5,241 nt of DNA, taken from the NCBI GenBank assembly GCA_005793285.1, contig SXPO01000270.1, forward strand, positions 1-5,241, read 5' to 3'. Shown piece by piece: positions 1 through 5,241 of the stretch (position 1 is the first letter of the stretch; every line of letters begins with the position of its first letter). Position numbers and translations under genes: made by a program. The notes below the pieces were generated by a model, which searched no databases, had not been told where the DNA came from, and was given only the letters and a program-made list of their open reading frames with translations. The DNA is from Nitrospiraceae bacterium (GTDB taxonomy: Bacteria > Nitrospirota > Nitrospiria > Nitrospirales > Nitrospiraceae).

Positions 1-229
1 CGGCCGTAGTCTTGAAAAGAACCATGGTTTCCTGCTCTTTCACTAACTTTCCTTCCCACCAGTAGGTTGAATGCACCAGAGGAATCGTTGTCGCACAAGC
101 AGCCTGGTGAGAGCCTACCGTCTGCTCCACAATTTTATCGGCTTCTTCTTGATTAGGGACTGTGACCATCACGACCCAAATATCCTGCTGGTTAGTTCCC
201 ATAGGGGGAAACGATACCTGAGAAATCAT
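1..229 (-). CDS. cutA: CutA family protein, 3'-truncated by window edge
   Basis: CutA proteins are small cytoplasmic trimers with a PII-like ferredoxin fold. They were named for divalent-cation (copper) tolerance, but their molecular role is unsettled. Reading the minus strand from ATG 229-227 gives 76 residues with no stop before the edge. The family signature is visible in order: beta-1 VVMVTVP followed by NQEEADKIVEQ, the AAC-containing segment HQAACATTIP, and the STYWWEGKL...EQETMVLFKTT segment that matches the usual SxYxWEGKxxxxxExxLxxKT. Full-length CutA is about 105-115 residues, so roughly the last third lies beyond the left edge. A GGAG ribosome binding site (241-244 on this strand) lies 11 nt before ATG 229. 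An in-frame ATG at 202-200 (MGTNQQDIW) would give an N-terminus closer to the family norm, so the start is uncertain by nine codons. The family call is firm; the metal-tolerance role is inherited from the name only. The gene lies downstream of, and co-directional with, the M20 peptidase, but a 233-bp gap with a hairpin argues for separate transcription. Confidence 0.9.
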   Translation of the reverse strand, partial: MISQVSFPPMGTNQQDIWVVMVTVPNQEEADKIVEQTVGSHQAACATTIPLVHSTYWWEGKLVKEQETMVLFKTTA

Positions 230-282
230 CCAATAGACAACTCCGCAGGCACATGAATTACGACCTCATAAAGCAGATCAGC

Positions 283-369
283 GAAATATTCAGCAAAATC
301 TGTGCCCTATCTGATTCGCCAAACAATTGACATGCCAATTGTTTTCAAATAGTTAGATCAGAATATTTC
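283..369. repeat. 9-bp inverted repeat enclosing the palindrome
   Basis: GAAATATTC at 283-291 is the exact reverse complement of GAATATTTC at 361-369. The pair brackets the 24-bp palindrome with 29 bp on the left and 16 bp on the right. A 7-bp direct repeat, AGATCAG (275-281 and 355-361), adjoins both arms. In AT-rich DNA a 9-mer pair within about 230 bp can occur by chance (I estimate roughly one in ten), so functional meaning is weakly supported. Confidence 0.3.
321..344. repeat. 24-bp near-perfect palindrome, candidate operator
   Basis: The arms AAACAATTG (321-329) and CAATTGTTT (336-344) are exact reverse complements. The six bases between them, ACATGC, are themselves palindromic except for one pair (A330 opposite C335), so 22 of 24 bases are symmetric. 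The centre lies about 100 bp upstream of the cutA start. The symmetry and the length near two helical turns suit a binding site for a dimeric regulator. As RNA it would form an AT-rich hairpin, and on the plus strand it runs into only four T, which makes a poor intrinsic terminator. No regulator gene is visible in the window, so the operator role is an inference. Confidence 0.5.
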
Positions 370-408
370 CTGCTCATTCGCACATGGCTCAAATACTGTT
401 GCCGAAAA

Positions 409-432
409 GCGACAACCGCTGCCGTTTGTCAC
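409..432 (-). terminator. Weak hairpin, possible terminator of the M20 peptidase gene
   Basis: On the minus strand, about 30 nt past the peptidase stop, GTGACAAACG pairs with CGGTTGTCGC around a GCAG loop. This makes a 10-bp stem with one A-G mismatch and one G-U pair. It is followed by only four T (405-408) before CGGC. The position suits a terminator, but the U-tract is short and the stem imperfect, so termination may be partial or factor-dependent. Confidence 0.35.
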
Positions 433-462
433 AAAAATGTGCACACACCGGCACTCCCGGCT

Positions 463-1869
463 CTAGCTACGCTTCCTTTGCAATCTTACCCCGCTCAAGT
501 CCTCTTGTTTTCCCATCTTCCCTAACTCTGAAAAATAATGGGCAAAGGCTTTCATCCCTCCAGAAGCCTGGCCCCAATCGAAATACTCATTCGGGGCATG
601 ATAGCCATGCTCCGGCAAACTCAGGCCCATGAAGAGAATCGGAACCTTCCAGGCCTTCTGCATCGTCACCACCGCCCCGATCGAGCCCCCCTCTCGGACA
701 AAAGCAGGCTCTTTGCCGAATCCCTCTTTCACCGCCTGCGACACTGCCTCCACATAGGGCCCATTGAACAACCCTCGGAACGGCTGCAACATCCCTTCCC
801 GTTCTACCTTTACCCTTGGGTTCACCTTGGCAATGTACTTTTTGAGAAGGACAAAAACCTGTTCCGGTTTCTGGTTCGGCACCAGACGCATGCTGACTTT
901 GAGTTCGCCCTTGCTTGGCACCACGGTCTTCACCCCGGGACCGTGATACCCGCCGGTCAGGCCGTGAATTTCAAAGGTCGGCGCAGCCCAGATACGCCGC
1001 ATCACATCGGCAGGATCCTGGGTGCGAAGGGCCTGCAATCCGTAGGCGGCCTTAAACCGATGTACTTGGAAACCAGACTTGAGGAAACTCTTGATCTCTG
1101 CCTTCGTCGGCTCAATCACCTCGTCATAAAACCCCGGGATCTTCACGGTGCCGGTCTTGGCATCGAGGCAGGCATTCGCCACCTCCATCAGCTCTGCTAA
1201 TGGATTACGAGCAGCTCCACCGGTGAGCCCAGAATGGGCATCCTTCGCCCCCGTCTGCAATGTCAGCCGCACACCCAGCAAACCGCGCAGACCGTAGGGC
1301 ATTGCGGGACGACCGCTTGCAATCCAGATCGTATCCGACACGACGACGGAATCCGGTCGCGGAATCGCCGTACGGTTTCTGAGTCCAGCCTCGAAATGCG
1401 GGCTTCCAATCTCCTCTTCCAGTTCCCATAAGAATCGGATGTTGATCGGCACCCCCTGCTCAATCGCAAACCGGGCGCCGAACAAGGCCGCGAGCGCCGG
1501 TCCCTTATCGTCAGTCGCTCCACGCCCACGATAGATTCCCCCCTCGTTCCGAAACACAAAAGGGTCCTGTTTCCACTCCGGCTCTTGCGCCGGCTGCACA
1601 TCCATATGGTTATAGATCGTAACGGTGGGATACTGGGCGCCCGTCGTCCATCCCCCTGAGACGAGGGGATACCCGCCGGTTTCCACAATCTGCGCATCCG
1701 CTCCCAGATCCGTCAGATACTGCGCGGCAAGAGCCGCCATGCGCTGTATATCACCGGCACGGGCAGGGTCCATGCTGATCGACGGCACTTGCACCATCTG
1801 CCCCAACCGATCTTCAAACCGCGGCCGTGCCCCATTGATAAACGCCTGAAGTTGCCGATCATTCATCAT
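463..1869 (-). CDS. M20-family metallopeptidase (dipeptidase/deacylase type)
   Basis: This 468-residue protein belongs to the M20 family of two-zinc hydrolases, which includes carnosinase-like dipeptidases, acetylornithine deacetylase and succinyl-diaminopimelate desuccinylase. Members cleave dipeptides or N-acyl amino acids, usually in the cytoplasm, and no signal peptide is seen here. The metal site is complete: H88 and D90 in YNHMDVQP, bridging D120 in GRGATDDKGP, catalytic E152 and ligand E153 in ELEEEIGS, D179 in VVSDT, and H424 in GYHAPNEYF. H212 in KDAHSGLTGG marks the start of the inserted dimerisation domain (about 195-355), and REGGSIGAV (392-400) is the usual late substrate-binding stretch. 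The length suits the carnosinase/DUG1-like branch rather than the shorter (about 380-residue) deacylases. Start ATG 1869-1867 is chosen for a strong AGGAGGA site (1881-1887) 11 nt upstream. An in-frame TTG at 1920 would lie upstream of the TATAAT box and lacks a ribosome binding site. The exact substrate cannot be told from sequence. Confidence 0.93.
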   Translation of the reverse strand: MMNDRQLQAFINGARPRFEDRLGQMVQVPSISMDPARAGDIQRMAALAAQYLTDLGADAQIVETGGYPLVSGGWTTGAQYPTVTIYNHMDVQPAQEPEWKQDPFVFRNEGGIYRGRGATDDKGPALAALFGARFAIEQGVPINIRFLWELEEEIGSPHFEAGLRNRTAIPRPDSVVVSDTIWIASGRPAMPYGLRGLLGVRLTLQTGAKDAHSGLTGGAARNPLAELMEVANACLDAKTGTVKIPGFYDEVIEPTKAEIKSFLKSGFQVHRFKAAYGLQALRTQDPADVMRRIWAAPTFEIHGLTGGYHGPGVKTVVPSKGELKVSMRLVPNQKPEQVFVLLKKYIAKVNPRVKVEREGMLQPFRGLFNGPYVEAVSQAVKEGFGKEPAFVREGGSIGAVVTMQKAWKVPILFMGLSLPEHGYHAPNEYFDWGQASGGMKAFAHYFSELGKMGKQEDLSGVRLQRKRS

Positions 1870-1880
1870 GATATGTCTTG

Positions 1881-1887
1881 TCCTCCT
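1881..1887 (-). promoter_or_regulatory. Strong Shine-Dalgarno of the M20 peptidase gene
   Basis: The minus strand reads AGGAGGA here, 11 nt from ATG 1869 and 14 nt from the adjacent ATG 1866. It decides the start against the upstream in-frame TTG at 1920. Confidence 0.8.
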
Positions 1888-1902
1888 GGCCAATGGAAGC
1901 GG

Positions 1903-1908
1903 ATTATA
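1903..1908 (-). promoter_or_regulatory. Candidate -10 box (TATAAT) of the M20 peptidase gene
   Basis: The minus strand carries an exact TATAAT 33 nt before the peptidase ATG, which would give a leader of about 25-30 nt containing the ribosome binding site. The -35 region (about 1926-1931 at 17-bp spacing, TTTCTC) matches the consensus poorly, so activation or an alternative sigma factor is possible. Read on the plus strand, the overlapping bases 1905-1910 give TATAAC, which could serve the divergent operon, but no -35 is visible for it either. Confidence 0.5.
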
Positions 1909-2000
1909 ACGACCGCCCAAGGGAAGAGAAAGCTGTGGAGACGATCCTGCGATGAAAGATGGTAGAATGGTCGCATCATCTACCAGAACCGGCTCGCTTC

Positions 2001-2462
2001 ATGCTTCATCGGCTCAGTCTTCAAATCGGCCTCCCTCTGATCCTCTTCGAAATAACCTTGCCAAACCCGCTGTGGGCCGCAGAACCGACCGACATCCAGC
2101 GCATCCTTGACGACCCTCTGGTCTATCACCTTCGACACGTGACTCTGCATGGCACCGTACGTACCATACAATCGCTCGCCCCATACAAGCTGCCGAATGA
2201 AACCGTCTGTTACGGCGCCTATCTCTTTCGGCTGGAAAACGGCGATGCCACCATTCCCGTGGCGGTGCTGGGCATTTGCGGAAGCCCGGTGGTGCGCGAC
2301 CCAGAAGTGGAAGACGGAGATCGCGTCGAAGTGAGCGCCACCATCCAAGCGCCCAGCCATGGAGATCATTATCTGAGCTTCCGCGGCCCCCAAGCGGTCA
2401 CGGAGCAGGAAGAAGGGATTGTCCAGGCGGTCGCCGATCGTATTCTCCCGATCATAGAGTAG
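2001..2462 (+). CDS. Small exported protein of unknown function, possible OB-like fold
   Basis: I do not recognise a named family. From ATG 2001 the product is 153 residues with a clear signal peptide: a basic MLHR start, a hydrophobic stretch at about residues 5-25, and likely cleavage near LWA/AEP (residues 26-28). The mature part, about 125 residues, is predicted to lie in the periplasm. It opens with a helix-like DIQRILDDP, followed by strand-rich segments: HVTLHGTVRTIQ (46-57), TVCYGAYLFRLENG (68-81), ATIPVAVLGIC (83-93) and DRVEVSATIQAP (107-118). That pattern of short strands around a compact core suggests an OB-like beta barrel, an inference from pattern only. Two cysteines (70 and 93) could form a disulfide. 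Translation could also begin at ATG 1959, adding 14 residues including two Glu that would be unusual before a signal peptide; neither start has a good ribosome binding site. It is first in an apparent operon, 5 bp before the dehydrogenase. Confidence 0.72.
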   Translation: MLHRLSLQIGLPLILFEITLPNPLWAAEPTDIQRILDDPLVYHLRHVTLHGTVRTIQSLAPYKLPNETVCYGAYLFRLENGDATIPVAVLGICGSPVVRDPEVEDGDRVEVSATIQAPSHGDHYLSFRGPQAVTEQEEGIVQAVADRILPIIE

Positions 2463-2467
2463 AACCA

Positions 2468-3394
2468 ATGTCCACACTGATACATCCTTCTCATACCTCC
2501 GTCGGTTGGATCGGGACCGGCGTCATGGGCGCATCGATGTGCGGGCACCTCCTCGATGCCGGCTATCCCGTCACGCTCTATACGCGCACGAAATCAAAAG
2601 CCCAGCCGCTGCTCGACCGTGGAGCCGTCTGGGCGGACAGCCCTGGCGCAGTCTGCGCCTTGTCAGACGCAACCCTCACCATGGTGGGATTTCCCTCAGA
2701 CGTCCGCGATGTCTACTTCGGTCCGCATGGACTGATCGCCTGCGCGAAACCAGGTTCGATCCTCATCGATATGACATCGACAGACCCGTCATTGAGCCGT
2801 GAAATTGCCGAGGCTGCGTCGGCCAGAGGGCTTCAGACCCTCGATGCACCGGTGTCCGGCGGAGACCTTGGCGCCAGAACGGCCGCGCTGTCGATCATGA
2901 TCGGCGGCGAAGCGGCCGCCGTTGACCGGGCTCGTCCCTTGTTTGAACGGCTGGGAAAGACCATCGTGCACCAGGGAGGAGCAGGCACCGGGCAGCAGAC
3001 AAAACTCTGCAGCCAAATCGTCATCGCCGGCACGATGATCGGCGTCTGTGAAAGCCTGCTCTACGGCCACACAGCCGGGCTTAACCTGAACCATGTGCTG
3101 ACATCGATCGGAAGCGGAGCCGCCGCTTGCTGGACATTGGACAACTTAGCGCCAAAAATTCTCCGGCGGAACTTCGATCCAGGCTTCTTTGTCGAACATT
3201 TCGTCAAGGATATGGGGATCGCCCTGGACGACACACAGAGGATGGGGCTCACCCTGCCAGGCCTTACGCTGGCGCACGAGTTGTATCGTAGGGCCATCGC
3301 ACTGGGACATGGCCGAAGCGGAACGCACGCATTATTCTTGGCGCTGGAAACAGTCTCGCAGACGCGACTCGCCTCTCAAGGTCCCCCGCGATGA
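2468..3394 (+). CDS. NAD(P)-dependent beta-hydroxyacid dehydrogenase, HIBADH/YkwC-like
   Basis: This 308-residue cytoplasmic oxidoreductase belongs to the family of 3-hydroxyisobutyrate dehydrogenase, tartronate semialdehyde reductase and glyoxylate/succinic semialdehyde reductase. The Rossmann dinucleotide motif GWIGTGVMG is at 13-21. The substrate-binding loop DAPVSGGDLGA is at 126-136, the catalytic Lys is K179 in GTGQQTKLCSQ, and the late family motif FVKDMGIAL is at 245-253. The C-terminal half (SLLYGHTAGL through SGTHALF) resembles, from memory, the Bacillus YkwC subgroup. One oddity is that this subgroup normally reads KxCNQ after the catalytic Lys, while here Ser182 replaces the Asn. 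Start ATG 2468 is chosen because residues 1-12 lead directly into the Rossmann strand. The frame stays open back to 2276, but that extension is Arg/Pro-rich antisense-like translation inside the upstream gene. The gene begins 5 bp after the previous stop, and its TGA overlaps the next ATG. The actual substrate is not predictable. Confidence 0.93.
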   Translation: MSTLIHPSHTSVGWIGTGVMGASMCGHLLDAGYPVTLYTRTKSKAQPLLDRGAVWADSPGAVCALSDATLTMVGFPSDVRDVYFGPHGLIACAKPGSILIDMTSTDPSLSREIAEAASARGLQTLDAPVSGGDLGARTAALSIMIGGEAAAVDRARPLFERLGKTIVHQGGAGTGQQTKLCSQIVIAGTMIGVCESLLYGHTAGLNLNHVLTSIGSGAAACWTLDNLAPKILRRNFDPGFFVEHFVKDMGIALDDTQRMGLTLPGLTLAHELYRRAIALGHGRSGTHALFLALETVSQTRLASQGPPR

Positions 3395-4101
3395 TATTCT
3401 ACTGGACAGTGCTGCTCATACTGCTGGCCGGTGGTTGCGCCGGCAGCGCCGAATTCGATCGTGCCGCCATGCGCGCCACATTAGGCATCGCAGAAATTCC
3501 GGCTGCTCAGCAGGCATCGGCGGTTGCCCAGGCGGACATGCCGAATCCATCCTACCCGCTTCGACTCGCCCTGTATTTCGTCGAGAAGGATATCCCGATC
3601 CGGCACAAGATCCAGCTGGCCAGGTGGACGGACTCGGACAAGGATACGCTCTTGAAACGGCTAGCACCCTTGCAGCACGAAGGGATTGTGGCGGACACCT
3701 TTCTCCTCGCGGACTCGACCATTCATGGATACGATGTCCCAAAGATCCGACAGGCCGCCGCGCGTTATAACGCGGATGCCGTACTCATCGTGGAAGGGGT
3801 CGGGACAGTCGATCGCTACAACAATGGCTATGCCGCATGGTATGTCACCCTGATTGGAGCCTATGTGGCTCCGGGCACCGTGAGCGACGCGTTATTTATG
3901 ATCCACAGCAGTTTGTGGGATACACGAACTGAACGACCCTATGCGACACAAACGGTAGAAGATCGTTCCACATTGGCAGGATCGGCCAGGTTCTTAGAGG
4001 ACGGCCAGGCGCTCGCCCTGGCGAAGAAATCGGCGCTGGAAGATCTCGCCAGAAAGGTCGCAGAGGAACTCATCCGATCGAAAGATGGGAAGTCGTCCTG
4101 A
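3391..4101 (+). CDS. Putative lipoprotein, possibly rhombotarget-lipoprotein-like
   Basis: The 236-residue product starts with a hydrophobic segment (residues 2-13) and a lipobox-like LAGGC, placing the lipidated Cys at 16. It is therefore expected to be exported and anchored in a membrane. The residue after Cys is Ala, so no inner-membrane retention Asp is present and outer-membrane sorting is plausible. A low-complexity Ala-rich linker (about 37-48) precedes the folded part. That part has a strand LRLALYFVE (57-65), helix-like DKDTLLKRLAPLQ (83-95), IRQAAARYNADAVLIVEG (119-136), a hydrophobic stretch WYVTLIGAYVAPGTVSDALFMI (150-171), and a charged C-terminal helix (about 206-230). The arrangement recalls, from memory only, proteins annotated as rhombotarget lipoprotein; a CsgG-like or GNA1162-like fold is an alternative. 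Its ATG overlaps the dehydrogenase stop in ATGA, which implies translational coupling. The function is unknown. Confidence 0.82.
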   Translation: MIFYWTVLLILLAGGCAGSAEFDRAAMRATLGIAEIPAAQQASAVAQADMPNPSYPLRLALYFVEKDIPIRHKIQLARWTDSDKDTLLKRLAPLQHEGIVADTFLLADSTIHGYDVPKIRQAAARYNADAVLIVEGVGTVDRYNNGYAAWYVTLIGAYVAPGTVSDALFMIHSSLWDTRTERPYATQTVEDRSTLAGSARFLEDGQALALAKKSALEDLARKVAEELIRSKDGKSS

Positions 4102-4115
4102 AGAGCAAGGCTGGA

Positions 4116-5241
4116 TTAGAACTTGATGATGACATCAGTAAGAAACACAAACTGATCTTTGCTGGTTCCGTTATCGTATGGAGACACATGACTCCAACTG
4201 TGATCGTAACGTATTTCAGGTCGCACAATCAGTTCATTGGATAGCCAGTGGGACCACCCGAGTGTATGACTGGAATAGACCGTCTTGAAACCAGTTCTTT
4301 GGCCTTTCAAATCAGCGAGCGCGTCATTGCGTATGGTCACATAGTCTTTATCCGACAGCTTGACTTGGAAATAGTTTACGACGCCGATTGAGTCAGAAAG
4401 GCCCGGGATTGTGGGGCCACATCCGCCTCCCGATGCGAATCGTCGAGTTGGCCCCAACATACAGGTCCCCCCTTTGGCAGCATCAAATTGATAGATATAG
4501 TATGCTTCGCTCATCATGTGGAACGTATCATTGAACCGATGGGACCAGACACCGACCATGTGTTGCAGATTGTCGTGTCCCTTGCTGTACTTTCCCGTTC
4601 CCACTGAATTAGCCCCGACCCAGACAGCATCCTTATTGTCTTTGGAAAGCCACTTGACCATGGCATGACCATTGGGTTGAGCCGATTCCGACCACGCAGC
4701 CATATCATTCCCTCCATGAACACCGAGCTCGATTGTCCATTGAGAGTTGAGCCTGACGTCTGCGAGAATACCCGTGAACGTAAAAGGATCGTACGAGAAC
4801 ATGACCGAATGGGTCACGAGATAATTATTGGGCGCCAGCTGAGCTTCGATATCAGCCGGTGACATGAACCGGCCGACTTTTACTACCATTCCTTCAGCAA
4901 CCCACGGAACGTACACTTGTCCGTAAAACTCCATCGGGTCATACCCGTATAGTTGATTGCGGTCGAGCAATTGACCGCCGAAAATTCCTTTGGCGGCGGT
5001 GTAGCGATAATCGTTTCCATACAAATTAGTGAAGCGAAATCCCCAATCGAGACGACTCGTCTGCGCAGTATCCAAACCCCGCTCGACAGTAAAAACAGCC
5101 TGGGAAAGCTGAGCACTATTGGGAACGATGGGGTACGTCAAAGGGATGTTCGTATCACGCGACGTGCTCGCATTGAAGGATGGGACAATCCATCCATAGG
5201 CGCTGACTCTCGAATTCCTGAGTGCCTTCCCAATATCGGTA
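4116..5241 (-). CDS. BBP2-family outer-membrane beta-barrel porin, N-terminus beyond window
   Basis: The visible 374 residues match, from memory, the putative beta-barrel porin-2 (OmpL-like, BBP2) family of outer-membrane proteins common in Nitrospirota and other Gram-negative bacteria. Recognisable blocks (numbered from the first complete codon at the edge) are GWIVPSFNAST (16-26), DWGFRFTNLYGNDYRYT (65-81), KVGRFMSPADIEAQLAPNNY (121-140), GHDNLQ (221-226), HRFNDTFHMMSEAYYIYQ (234-251), NYFQVKLSDKDYVTIRND (289-306) and VRPEIRYDHSW (339-349). The chain ends in Phe (DVIIKF), the usual BamA recognition residue of barrel proteins. Two Cys (260 and 274) border a loop rich in Gly and could form a disulfide. 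The frame runs open to the right edge, so the signal peptide and true start lie outside; a TTG at 5141 is only an internal codon. The gene is convergent with the lipoprotein gene, with 14 bp between stops and no hairpin. Its cargo is unknown. Confidence 0.88.
   Translation of the reverse strand, partial: TDIGKALRNSRVSAYGWIVPSFNASTSRDTNIPLTYPIVPNSAQLSQAVFTVERGLDTAQTSRLDWGFRFTNLYGNDYRYTAAKGIFGGQLLDRNQLYGYDPMEFYGQVYVPWVAEGMVVKVGRFMSPADIEAQLAPNNYLVTHSVMFSYDPFTFTGILADVRLNSQWTIELGVHGGNDMAAWSESAQPNGHAMVKWLSKDNKDAVWVGANSVGTGKYSKGHDNLQHMVGVWSHRFNDTFHMMSEAYYIYQFDAAKGGTCMLGPTRRFASGGGCGPTIPGLSDSIGVVNYFQVKLSDKDYVTIRNDALADLKGQRTGFKTVYSSHTLGWSHWLSNELIVRPEIRYDHSWSHVSPYDNGTSKDQFVFLTDVIIKF

Larger units (their letters stand above)
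230..462. other. Intergenic region between peptidase stop and cutA start
   Basis: This 233-bp stretch has no coding evidence on either strand. It is AT-richer than the peptidase gene beside it: a 60-base sample at 301-360 has 22 G/C, against 34-42 per 60 in samples from the peptidase. It must carry the cutA promoter if that gene is transcribed independently, but I could not find a convincing -35/-10 pair on the minus strand. It contains a 24-bp near-palindrome (321-344), a wider 9-bp inverted repeat around it (283-291 with 361-369), and a hairpin near the peptidase end (409-432). These are described separately. Confidence 0.7.
1870..2000. promoter_or_regulatory. Divergent intergenic region between peptidase and plus-strand operon
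   Basis: This short region (131 bp, or 89 bp if the plus-strand gene starts at 1959) must contain both divergent promoters. It holds the peptidase ribosome binding site and TATAAT box on the minus strand. For the plus strand only an imperfect TATAAC (1905-1910) is seen, overlapping the minus-strand box, so the two promoters may compete. No clear inverted repeat for a shared regulator was found. Confidence 0.45.

Noticed and set aside
71..256. Plus-strand ORF of 61 codons
   Set aside because: It is antisense to the CutA reading frame, which has clear family motifs; its own translation shows no recognisable features.
327..355. Plus-strand promoter with exact TTGACA at 327-332
   Set aside because: The hexamer falls within the palindrome; no acceptable -10 lies 16-18 bp downstream (TAGTTA at best) and no plus-strand gene follows.
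384..632. Plus-strand ORF of 82 codons across the peptidase 3' end
   Set aside because: It overlaps the peptidase coding sequence antisense, has no good ribosome binding site, and has low-complexity Ser/Pro-rich translation.
538..1200. Long plus-strand ORF (220 codons) inside the peptidase gene
   Set aside because: It is an antisense shadow in GC-rich coding DNA; the minus-strand product has all M20 catalytic residues.
1870..1920. N-terminal extension of the peptidase to TTG 1920
   Set aside because: The extension lacks a ribosome binding site and covers the TATAAT box and the AGGAGGA site that suit ATG 1869.
2276..2467. N-terminal extension of the dehydrogenase (start at 2276)
   Set aside because: It would overlap most of the second half of the upstream gene, and its Arg/Pro/Ser-rich translation is unlike any family N-terminus.
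1980..2477. Minus-strand ORF (165 codons) opposite the exported protein gene
   Set aside because: The plus-strand product has a signal peptide and a tight operon position, while the antisense product has no domain or export signal.
3189..3770. Plus-strand ORF of 193 codons spanning the dehydrogenase/lipoprotein junction
   Set aside because: It is out of frame with two well-supported genes and its Arg/Trp-rich translation looks like a shadow.
1..5241. A new defence, mobile or multi-gene system
   Set aside because: No nuclease, toxin, reverse transcriptase, transposase, phage gene or repeat array was seen; all genes are housekeeping, envelope or single uncharacterised ones.

Overview
The window reads as an ordinary bacterial chromosome segment, most probably from the phylum Nitrospirota (a Nitrospira-like genome). 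That assignment is an inference. It rests on the BBP2-type outer-membrane porin at the right edge, a family I know to be abundant there, together with a GC-rich, Gram-negative gene style with lipoproteins and exported proteins. No rRNA, tRNA, CRISPR array, insertion sequence or phage gene was seen.

Layout, left to right. (1) 1-229, minus strand: the N-terminal two thirds of a CutA-family protein, whose 3' end lies beyond the left edge. (2) 230-462: an AT-richer intergenic stretch holding a near-perfect 24-bp palindrome (321-344), a wider inverted repeat around it, and a weak hairpin (409-432) that could terminate the next gene. (3) 463-1869, minus strand: a complete M20-family metallopeptidase (dipeptidase/deacylase type) with all metal ligands visible, a strong ribosome binding site and an upstream TATAAT box. 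(4) 1870-2000: a short divergent promoter region. (5) 2001-4101, plus strand: three tightly packed genes that look like one operon. They encode a small exported protein of unknown function, a beta-hydroxyacid dehydrogenase of the 3-hydroxyisobutyrate dehydrogenase/YkwC type, and a small lipoprotein whose start overlaps the previous stop in ATGA. (6) 4116-5241, minus strand: most of a BBP2-type outer-membrane beta-barrel protein, converging on the operon and cut by the right edge at its N-terminal end.

Functionally this is a mixture of housekeeping and envelope genes. CutA and the peptidase are expected in the cytoplasm. The plus-strand operon combines one cytoplasmic oxidoreductase with two envelope-directed proteins, and no shared pathway can be deduced. 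I found no convincing new multi-gene system. The items most worth a second look are the unassigned palindrome upstream of cutA, the Ser in place of the usual Asn near the catalytic Lys of the dehydrogenase, and the uncharacterised exported-protein/dehydrogenase/lipoprotein operon.
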